NCBI GenBank assembly: GCA_002327525.1
Contig: DCWG01000147.1
Coordinates: 1 to 40,072 of the forward strand
Source of the DNA: Gammaproteobacteria bacterium UBA2168
Lineage (GTDB): Bacteria; Pseudomonadota; Gammaproteobacteria; Pseudomonadales; Azotimanducaceae
DNA length: 40,072 nt
Direction of reading: 5' to 3'
The first letter of the stretch is position 1, and every line of letters begins with the position of its first letter. The translations under genes and the position numbers were made by a program. The notes beneath the pieces were generated by a model. The model did not search any database and was not told the origin of the DNA. It saw nothing but the letters and a program-made list of their open reading frames with translations. Below, piece by piece: positions 34,717 to 40,072 of the stretch.

Positions 34717-35838
34717 ATGATGACGCGAACTGGATGCATCCTGACGGTTGTCCTTTTTGCTCTCGCCTGCGTTGCGGAGCCACTGGCGCAGGAAGACTCG
34801 ATCTCGCGTACCGAGAGCGGGCGACCCGATCTGACGGGGACCTACGATGCCGCAACACTCACCCCGCTGGAACGCCCGGCACAATTCGGGGACATTGCTT
34901 TTCTCACCCCTGAAGAGGCCAAGGCCATGGCCGACCGCGAGCGTGGCCTCCAGGAGAAAGGGGCCTCGAGGTCCGCCTCCGACCGCGAGGCCCCCCCGGA
35001 AGGTGGCTCCAAAGTCGTTGGCCTCGAGGAGACGGTGACCGGCGGTAACGAGTTCGGCGCTGGCAACGTGGGTGCCTACAACCTGTTCTGGATGGACCGC
35101 GGCACTGATGTCAACATCATCGACGGTAAGATTCCCACTTCGATTCTCGTCGAGCCCGGCAATGGCCGGATGCCGTCGATGACACCGGAGGCGCAGCGGA
35201 AGTTCACATCCCAGTTGGTGAGCCTCTCACGTCCGAACGACGGTACGGCGTGGTGGGTGGAGACGGACGGCCCGGGTCCTTACGACGGCCCCGAATCGCT
35301 CCCGCTCCGCGAGCGCTGCCTACTCGGCTTCACCGGCGTCGCCCCGACCCTGCCGGGCCTCTACAACAACTTCAAGAGAATCGTACAGACCGAGGATCAC
35401 GTCGTCATTCTGCTCGAAATGGTTCACGACGCGCGCATCGTGCGCCTGAAGCAGGACGGCCGTATTGTCGAGCACCCAGGACCCGAAGTTCAGTTTTGGC
35501 TGGGAGATTCTATCGGCTGGTGGGAGGATGACACCCTGGTCGTCGACACCACCAACCTCGTGCCTCAGGTGAGCCTACAGGGGGGCGGCTCGGCGGCCAA
35601 GCACGTTGTGGAGCGCTTTACCAAGCTGCCGAGTGGCGACGTGCTTTATCGCTTCACCGTCGAGGACGAGTTGACCTGGACCGCTCCCTGGACCGGCCAG
35701 TACCTGTGGCGAGCGAGCGACGAGTCGGTCTACGAGTACGCCTGCCACGAAGGCAACTACGCCATGGAGAATGTGTTGCGGGGTGCCCGGCTGCTCGAGG
35801 CGGAGGCGTTGGGTCAGCCACTTCCGGAAATTCGCTGA
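34717..35838 (+). CDS. Exported protein of unknown function, paralogue of the gene at 8561
   Basis: A 373-aa protein with a signal peptide (ILTVVLFALACVAEPLAQ). It shares the order of motifs with the gene at 8561: RPDLTGTYDAATLTPLERP, FLTPEEAKAMADRE, VEPGNGRMPSMTPE, RCLLGFTGVAPTLPGLYNN then KRIVQTEDHVVI, WWEDDTLVVDTTN, VERFTKLPSGDVLYRFTV and YEYACHEGNYAMENVL. No enzyme motif is known to me. GAGGG precedes the tandem ATGs at 34717 and 34720. It stands outside the PQQ operon, so the two copies are dispersed. Confidence 0.72.
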   Translation: MMTRTGCILTVVLFALACVAEPLAQEDSISRTESGRPDLTGTYDAATLTPLERPAQFGDIAFLTPEEAKAMADRERGLQEKGASRSASDREAPPEGGSKVVGLEETVTGGNEFGAGNVGAYNLFWMDRGTDVNIIDGKIPTSILVEPGNGRMPSMTPEAQRKFTSQLVSLSRPNDGTAWWVETDGPGPYDGPESLPLRERCLLGFTGVAPTLPGLYNNFKRIVQTEDHVVILLEMVHDARIVRLKQDGRIVEHPGPEVQFWLGDSIGWWEDDTLVVDTTNLVPQVSLQGGGSAAKHVVERFTKLPSGDVLYRFTVEDELTWTAPWTGQYLWRASDESVYEYACHEGNYAMENVLRGARLLEAEALGQPLPEIR

Positions 35839-35953
35839 AAAGGAGCTGCGCCGACTCGTTCGTTGTCGGGCACCTTTTTTGGGTGGTCGGCTACGCTGTT
35901 CGTAGTGACCCGTTGCCTGATCATGTCTGAGGGAGGCTGAATTCACAATGCCG

Positions 35954-36325
35954 CTAGGCATGCGCCGGACGAGCACCGATGGCGTTTGGCAGTGCGCCGA
36001 CCATGGCGCTGATGTGTTCGATGGTGGTACCGCAACAACCGCCGATGATCTGGCCCCCCTCGATCCAACCGCGACGTTAAGCAGCAAGAATAGCCGGCTC
36101 CACTGCATGAGCACCCGCCGTCTCCGGGTACGCCATGACCGGCCCGCGCCAACGTTGGAACAGAACTTCGCGTCCCGCTCCCATCGTATCGACGGTGCTG
36201 TGCATGATACCCATAACTTGGGGTTCGAAAGACATTAGCGCGTCGATGACCGGCGCGAGGGGCCTGGTTTCCGACCTGGCGTGATCGGCGGCGGCCCCAC
36301 GGGTCGGCAGGTAGGATGAGTCCGC
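35954..36325 (-). pseudogene. Homocysteine S-methyltransferase, 3' remnant
   Basis: On the minus strand one frame reads SSYLPTRGAAADHARSETR, PVIDALMSFEPQVMGIMHST, GPVMAYPETAGAH and, after an in-frame TAA near 36076, GWIEGGQIIGGCCGTTIEHI and ALPNAIGARPAHA to TAG 35956-35954. GGCCGTT is the zinc-binding Cys pair of homocysteine S-methyltransferases, and AYPETA is also conserved. The N-terminal two thirds, including the first zinc Cys, are missing, and the segment between PETA and the GGCCG motif is shortened. It abuts the integrase remnant at about 36320, a likely recombination junction. Confidence 0.75.
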
Positions 36326-36585
36326 TCAAATACGAGCGAGCGACTCTAAACGAAACTGTTCACAAATACGGGGCCAAACCAAAATACCTAGAGCAAGGTA
36401 ACGTTCGATTCACGAAGCACGACATCACAGCTACAAACGCGACGGATGCAAAATCTCTGGAGCACGCCTCACAGCTCCTGGGCCACCAAGACAGCAAGAC
36501 GACACGCCAAGTCTACCGCCGTGGCCTTCAGAGAACGGTAACGCTCGATACCTACTCAGCGAGGGAGCAGGATAGAAATTCGTAA
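36316..36585 (+). pseudogene. Tyrosine recombinase (integrase) C-terminal remnant
   Basis: From about 36400 the frame matches the C-terminal catalytic part of a phage-type integrase: VRFTKHDITATNATDAKSLE, then HASQLLGHQDSKTTRQVYRR. The LLGH His and the Tyr in VYRRG are present. The second catalytic Arg of the HxxR motif is Thr here (HDIT), and the first Arg and the whole N-terminal half are missing, so it is inactive. It points toward the tRNA-Asn gene, the normal position for an element integrated at a tRNA 3' end. Its TAA is inside the first 31-bp repeat. Confidence 0.72.
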
Positions 36586-36641
36586 GACACTTGCGATTTG
36601 TAAGACACGCTCGTAAGACACTTGCGATTTGTAAGACACGC
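36580..36641 (+). repeat. 31-bp direct repeat, two perfect tandem copies
   Basis: Copies at 36580-36610 and 36611-36641 are identical. Each holds the 9-mer GTAAGACAC twice, so four copies lie in 62 bp. They lie between the integrase remnant and tRNA-Asn and could be arm-type recombinase binding sites of the lost element. Confidence 0.85.
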
Positions 36642-36693
36642 CAACAAAAATACAAACACAAAGCGTCTGCAACCTGTTAATTTTAAAGTAAAA

Positions 36694-36769
36694 TGGCTCC
36701 GCCTGCTGGGCTCGAACCAGCGACCCGCTGATTAACAGTCAGCTGCTCTACCAACTGAGCTAAGGCGGA
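36694..36769 (-). tRNA. tRNA-Asn (GTT)
   Basis: A 76-nt cloverleaf on the minus strand. The acceptor TCCGCCT pairs with AGGCGGA. The D-arm contains TAGCTCAGTTGGTAGAGC, the anticodon loop is CTGTTAA with anticodon GTT, the T-loop is GGTTCGAGCC, and the CCA end is encoded at 36696-36694. The 3' end faces the integrase remnant, so it is the likely attachment site. Confidence 0.95.
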
Positions 36770-36779
36770 AGAGGCGCGC

Positions 36780-37190
36780 TAGTTTAGCGCCGAAACATTC
36801 AAATGCAACTTCAAACGCCCGCCGGGCCCCGTGCCCGGGCAACCGCCAGGCGGTCGCCGCGCACGAGGCCTCGCCCTGCGCCTCCTCCAGCATCTCCAGC
36901 CAGCGAGCGGCTTCCTCCTCACGATTCAGGCCCAGATACACCTCCGAAATCAGCGTCATGGCCTTGTACACAAAGTAGCCCCCGCCCATCGACCGGTAGC
37001 CGTTCACGGCGATCAGTCCACGCCAGGGGGCACCGGCAAAATCTAGGGCTGTCAGCGAATTCTAGGCGCGGTTAACAACGATCAACAGCGTACGCGGGTC
37101 TTCGAGACCATATTCACTGCGCGCCTTGCGCTCAGCTTTACCAGCGCCGAATTCAGTTTCGCGTGTAGCGTATCGGACGCCTTCACAGCA
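36780..37190 (-). pseudogene. Helical (TPR-like) protein remnant broken by a TAG
   Basis: One minus-strand frame reads RYATRETEFGAGKAERKARS, EYGLEDPRTLLIVVNRA, a TAG near 37061, and then NSLTALDFAGAPWRGLIAVN, GYRSMGGGYFVYKAMTLISE and VYLGLNREEEAARWLEMLEE. The last part looks like a TPR helix pair. After about 36880 the frame runs into the tRNA without homology. No good start is seen on either side of the TAG. It could be one broken gene or two unrelated ends. Family unknown. Confidence 0.35.
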
Positions 37191-37216
37191 TCGCAGGGCG
37201 CTGCGGGTCGCGCTGA

Positions 37217-37561
37217 TCAGCCGAACACGCCCGCGTACACTTCCTCGTTGAAGCCAACCAGCAGCGTATCCACTACCACCACCGCAGGTGCGCGAAGATT
37301 GCCTGTGGATCCGAGCATGGCGGCCACCGCCTCCTCAGACGAACGTGCCGGCCCGGTGAATTCGCTCACCTTCTTGCCCTTCGCGATGACCACGCGCCTG
37401 GCTTTTTTGGCCATTTTCTCGGCAACCTCGCGCTGCAGTTTGCGACTCGCCGGAACGGCCTCCGCGATCTCTATCTTTCTTGCCTCCAGGAACTTGGATG
37501 CTCTTTTGCAGCTTGTTCAGCCGCCGCGGTAGTAGTACCAATCGATTCTTTTCTGGGCCAT
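37217..37561 (-). CDS. ArsC/glutaredoxin-like thioredoxin-fold selenoprotein with UxxC motif (in-frame TGA)
   Basis: Read through the TGA at 37519-37517 (codon 15), this is a complete 114-aa protein. It starts MAQKRIDWYYYRGG, followed by the TGA, then TSCKRASKFLEARKIEIAEA. The motif is therefore U15-T-S-C18, the place of the CxxC redox pair in thioredoxin-fold proteins of the arsenate-reductase-like/glutaredoxin group. The rest (KARRVVIAKGKKVSEFTG and LRAPAVVVVDTLLVGFNEEV) keeps the frame, with a cis-Pro-like position at RAP. A SECIS-like hairpin lies 22 nt after the TGA. Conventional calling gives only a 65-aa piece from ATG 37414. It follows the MFS gene by 52 bp on the same strand. Arsenate reduction itself is not shown. 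Confidence 0.83.
37482..37501 (-). promoter_or_regulatory. Predicted bacterial SECIS element of the UxxC gene
   Basis: GCAUCCA pairs with UGGAGGC (six pairs and one A·G mismatch) around the loop AGUUCC, which begins 22 nt after the UGA. The loop resembles AGGUCU of the E. coli fdhF element as I recall it. Found by eye. Confidence 0.6.
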
Positions 37562-37613
37562 ATCTTTCTCACACTCCTGTTTTCAAAAATGCTCACTCGC
37601 TCCGCGCACCAGG

Positions 37614-38876
37614 TCAATCGAACAGCTTCTTGCCACTCGCAAAGATCAGGTAGAACAGCAGCCCGAACAAAGTCACCCCGGCCGCCACCTGAAACACCAG
37701 CGCCCAGGATCCGGTCGCTTCCAGAATCAGGCCGCTGACGTACACACCGATGATGCCGGGAATGGTACCGGCGGTATTGGTGATACCCATCAGCGTACCT
37801 GCGTGTCTCGGCGCGATATCCATGTGATTTACTCCAAAGCCGCCGGTGACGAATGCACCGATCGCGTTACCCGTCGCCATGATGGCGATGGCGGCCCAGG
37901 CGCTCTGCACCTCACCCACAAACATCAGCGCGGTGGCTATCCCGCCGAAGCCGATGGTCTGCATGGTCTTGCGCACGCGGGTAACGTCCATGCCCCGCTT
38001 GATCAGACGATCGGCCACGTTGCCGGCGATATTGAGAAAGAAGAAGGACGCGATGTGAGGGATCATGGCGAACCATCCCACCGCCGCATAGTCCACACCC
38101 AGACCCTTGTTCACGAAGGTGGGAAGCCACGACAGCAACACGTACAGCGACCAGTTGTTGCAGAAGTGCGCCACGATGATCGCCCAAACGGGCGCCGAGG
38201 TGAGCAACCCGCGCCAGGGCGGCGCGGGTGCCGCGTCGGATGCGATGGTACCGGCCTCGATCTCCCCGAGTTCTTCCCCGGTGATGCCCGGATGCTGTTG
38301 CGGCGTTTTCGTAACGGCCACTCGCCAGACGGAGTACCACACCACGCCAACTGCGCCGAACAGATAAAACGCCCACTGCCATCCGAGTCCCTCGACGATG
38401 ATCGGCGTCACCACCAGTGCGAACACGGTGCCCAGTGGAATGCCGCTGCTGGCGAAAGCCACCGAGCGGGTGCGCTCATCGGCCGGAACCCAGCGCGCAA
38501 AGGTGCTGTAGATGGACGGAAAGGTCACGGCTTCGCCCATGCCCATACAGATACGCGCGAGCAACAACACACCCATTCCCAACATCGCTGCCGGGGGCGT
38601 GAAGATGGTGAACGCAGACCACACCAGCACGCCAATGCCAAGCACCATCGTCCCACCATACCGGTCGGCCAGGCGCCCGCCGACGATCTGCAGCAACAGG
38701 TAGCCAAAGAAGAAGGACGACAGTACCAGGCCCTGGGTGCTCATGTTCCAGCCGAGGTCCTCGGCCATGGGAATAATGGCAACCGAGATGTTGACCCGGT
38801 CGATATAGCAGATGAATACGGAGAAAAAAGCCAGCAACACCACGACGTAGCGTCGCGGCCATCCATTCAGCAACAT
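37614..38876 (-). CDS. MFS transporter of the anion:cation symporter (ACS) type
   Basis: A 420-aa, 12-helix major facilitator. The N-terminus RYVVVLLAFFSVFICYIDRV then NISVAIIPMAEDLGW is typical of the ACS family (hexuronate, phthalate, sialic acid and phosphate transporters), as is the GGRLADRYGG loop after helix 2. A middle loop (EEL-rich, DAAPAPPWRGLLTS) separates the two halves. It likely imports an organic anion with H+ or Na+. The closest gene on the same strand is the UxxC selenoprotein, downstream. Confidence 0.88.
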   Translation of the reverse strand: MLLNGWPRRYVVVLLAFFSVFICYIDRVNISVAIIPMAEDLGWNMSTQGLVLSSFFFGYLLLQIVGGRLADRYGGTMVLGIGVLVWSAFTIFTPPAAMLGMGVLLLARICMGMGEAVTFPSIYSTFARWVPADERTRSVAFASSGIPLGTVFALVVTPIIVEGLGWQWAFYLFGAVGVVWYSVWRVAVTKTPQQHPGITGEELGEIEAGTIASDAAPAPPWRGLLTSAPVWAIIVAHFCNNWSLYVLLSWLPTFVNKGLGVDYAAVGWFAMIPHIASFFFLNIAGNVADRLIKRGMDVTRVRKTMQTIGFGGIATALMFVGEVQSAWAAIAIMATGNAIGAFVTGGFGVNHMDIAPRHAGTLMGITNTAGTIPGIIGVYVSGLILEATGSWALVFQVAAGVTLFGLLFYLIFASGKKLFD

Positions 38877-39054
38877 GTAGAGCCCCTCTCGAAAGCACCC
38901 TCAATCTAGCCGTTATGGATTGCAAACACTACCTCACGACATCAATACCGTGAGCAGCAAGGGCAGCAGAACCGTAAACACCGTCCTGCCGGCGGCGCTG
39001 CCCCACCAGGAAACACCGCGGCTCAGTATGCCGCTCTCCACGGTCGGCCAGCCC

Positions 39055-39435
39055 TCATCGTCGCGGCGGATTGCCGCAGGCGTCGGAGTGATGAACTACC
39101 ATGCGCAGCTGCTCGTCCTCCTCGATGAAACCGTTAGTGGCCAGACACACCCCGCCCGGCAACTCTTCATAACAGGTTACCAGCGCCATTCCCTGGTGCC
39201 GGTGAATCTCGGCATCGTAGAAATCTATTCCGGGCTGTTGGGGGTTACCGAGAATGCGCCGCCAGCTATCGACGATCTCTTCACGGCCGGTGAGCAGATG
39301 CCAGCCGGAATGCACGCACACCAGCGGGGCACTTTTCGCCCGCAGCACGTCCATCGCATCCGCGTCCTTGCTGGTAAAAGCAAGGCAGAACGCTTCGTTG
39401 GCGAACAGCACCTGCTCAGCGTCCAGTTCCGTCAC
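39055..39435 (-). CDS. SnoaL-like (NTF2 fold) protein
   Basis: A 126-aa protein of the SnoaL_3/NTF2-like group: AEQVLFANEAFCLAFTSKDA, then VCVHSGWHLLTGREEIVDSW and EEDEQLRMVVHHSD. The family includes small isomerases and hydrolases; the role here is unknown. GTG 39435 is chosen because GAGGGGGG lies four bases upstream. The frame is open to TTG 39483, which would add 16 residues. It is divergent from the membrane hydrolase at 39513. Confidence 0.8.
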   Translation of the reverse strand: MTELDAEQVLFANEAFCLAFTSKDADAMDVLRAKSAPLVCVHSGWHLLTGREEIVDSWRRILGNPQQPGIDFYDAEIHRHQGMALVTCYEELPGGVCLATNGFIEEDEQLRMVVHHSDACGNPPRR

Positions 39436-39512
39436 ATTACCCCCCTCATATCCGCGCAGGAATTCATCATCCACAAATTGCAATTACCGCACCGCTTGCG
39501 CAAAGTGCCGCG

Positions 39513-40072
39513 ATGGACCCGGTTAGTCAGGGCGCCCTCGGCGCCGCCCTCTCCCAGAGCACCGTTCGCCGAGAAAAACTCGCGGCGGTAGCCTGGTTCG
39601 GCGCTCTGGCAGGCATGGCGCCCGACCTCGACATCTTCATCCAGTCACCCACAGACCCGCTGCTGTTTCTGGTCTTTCATCGCCAGTTCACGCATGCGCT
39701 GGTGTTCATCCCGGTGGGGGCACTGCTCGTGGCCTGGCCCCTGTACCGGCTGTTCCGGCACCCACTGACCTGGCGCGATGCATACCTCGCGAGCCTGGCC
39801 GGCTACGCGACCCATGGCTTGCTCGACGCCTGTACCACGTATGGTACGCAGCTGTTCTGGCCGTTTTCGGATGCCCGCATCGCCTGGAACAATGTCTCGG
39901 TGATCGACCCGCTGTTTACGCTGCCGCTACTCGCGCTCGCCATCCTGGCCGCGCATCACGACAAACCCAGGCTTGCGCTCATCGGTCTCGCCTGGGCGCT
40001 TTTCTACCTTGGCATTGGAGAAGTGCAGCACCAACGTGCCATTGGGGCGGCGCAGTTGATGATCGCCGAGCG
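39513..40072 (+). CDS. Membrane-bound metal-dependent hydrolase (YdjM-like), 3'-truncated by the window edge
   Basis: The frame from ATG 39513 is open to the last base (186 codons so far). It begins PVSQGALGAALSQSTVRREK, followed by FGALAGMAPDLDIF, FHRQFTHALVFIPVGALLVA and GYATHGLLDACTTYGTQLFW. His and Asp residues at membrane helix ends are typical of the YdjM/LexA-regulated inner-membrane hydrolase family (PF04307). Several hydrophobic helices are visible. The end of the gene lies outside the window. Confidence 0.85.
   Translation, partial: MDPVSQGALGAALSQSTVRREKLAAVAWFGALAGMAPDLDIFIQSPTDPLLFLVFHRQFTHALVFIPVGALLVAWPLYRLFRHPLTWRDAYLASLAGYATHGLLDACTTYGTQLFWPFSDARIAWNNVSVIDPLFTLPLLALAILAAHHDKPRLALIGLAWALFYLGIGEVQHQRAIGAAQLMIAE

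Noticed and set aside
36780..37190. A further recoded gene across the TAG near 37061
   Set aside because: The codon is TAG, no clear family spans it, and no SECIS-like structure was seen, so it was listed only as a weak pseudogene.
38934..39041. A 35-aa minus-strand frame with a hydrophobic tail downstream of the SnoaL-like gene
   Set aside because: GTG start without a clear ribosome-binding site and no homology that I know. It could be a small membrane protein, but support is too thin.
1..40072. CRISPR arrays, toxin-antitoxin pairs, phage-defence operons and biosynthetic clusters
   Set aside because: No regularly spaced repeats beyond the two 31-bp copies, and no defence, toxin or assembly-line genes were recognised.

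Overview
The window looks like chromosome from an uncultured Gram-negative bacterium, most likely a gammaproteobacterium. The support is GC-rich coding sequence, many Sec-type signal peptides and lipoboxes, periplasmic PQQ and haem c enzymes, and a tRNA-Asn gene with an encoded CCA end. The taxonomic placement is inference. Most of the window is a catabolic and respiratory accessory region: three PQQ-dependent dehydrogenases, a pentahaem membrane cytochrome, two glycosidases (GH2 and GH29), Gfo/Idh, phosphotriesterase-like, DUF3604 and dienelactone-hydrolase-like enzymes, and several unnamed exported protein families.

Layout. 1-1.3 kb is the 3' part of a GH2 glycosidase, followed by a convergent LysE exporter. 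2.1-3.0 kb is a graveyard: a SnoaL-like gene with an amber stop, a DedA gene broken by a 10-bp tandem triplication, and a probable oxygenase C-terminus. 3.1-12.8 kb is a long plus-strand operon (dienelactone hydrolase, PQQ-dehydrogenase/cytochrome c lipoprotein, metallo-beta-lactamase-fold enzyme, three exported proteins of unnamed families, CRTAC1-like FG-GAP protein, TPR protein). It meets a minus-strand pair (PQQ-dehydrogenase with internal cytochrome c, then a pentahaem/TPR membrane protein) at 12.8 kb. 17.6-25.1 kb is mostly minus strand (TauD-like dioxygenase, FAD oxidoreductase, DsbA/HCCA isomerase, SDR, peroxiredoxin, DUF3604, VOC epimerase). 25.3-32.4 kb is plus strand (Gfo/Idh, C_GCAxxG_C_C protein, zinc-ribbon protein, fucosidase, PQQ glucose-dehydrogenase type, phosphotriesterase-like). 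32.4-37.2 kb is a patchwork with an IS3 transposase remnant, a class IV aminotransferase, a paralogue of an operon gene, a homocysteine methyltransferase remnant, an integrase remnant with 31-bp direct repeats, and tRNA-Asn. 37.2-40 kb holds a small redox protein, an MFS transporter, a SnoaL-like protein and a membrane hydrolase that runs off the end.

The main discovery is that three genes which conventional gene calling would truncate or miss are best read as selenoprotein genes. Each has one in-frame TGA at the position of a redox-active cysteine: peroxiredoxin (22124-22648, minus), C_GCAxxG_C_C family (26513-26980, plus) and a UxxC thioredoxin-fold ArsC/Grx-like protein (37217-37561, minus). 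In all three the frame continues with clear homology after the TGA, and a stem-loop with a G-containing loop of 5-6 nt sits 17-22 nt downstream, as expected for a bacterial SECIS. No Sec machinery gene (selA, selB, selC or selD) lies in the window, so it must be elsewhere in the genome if this reading is right. By contrast, the interrupted genes at 2.4 kb and near 37.06 kb carry TAG codons and look like ordinary pseudogenes.
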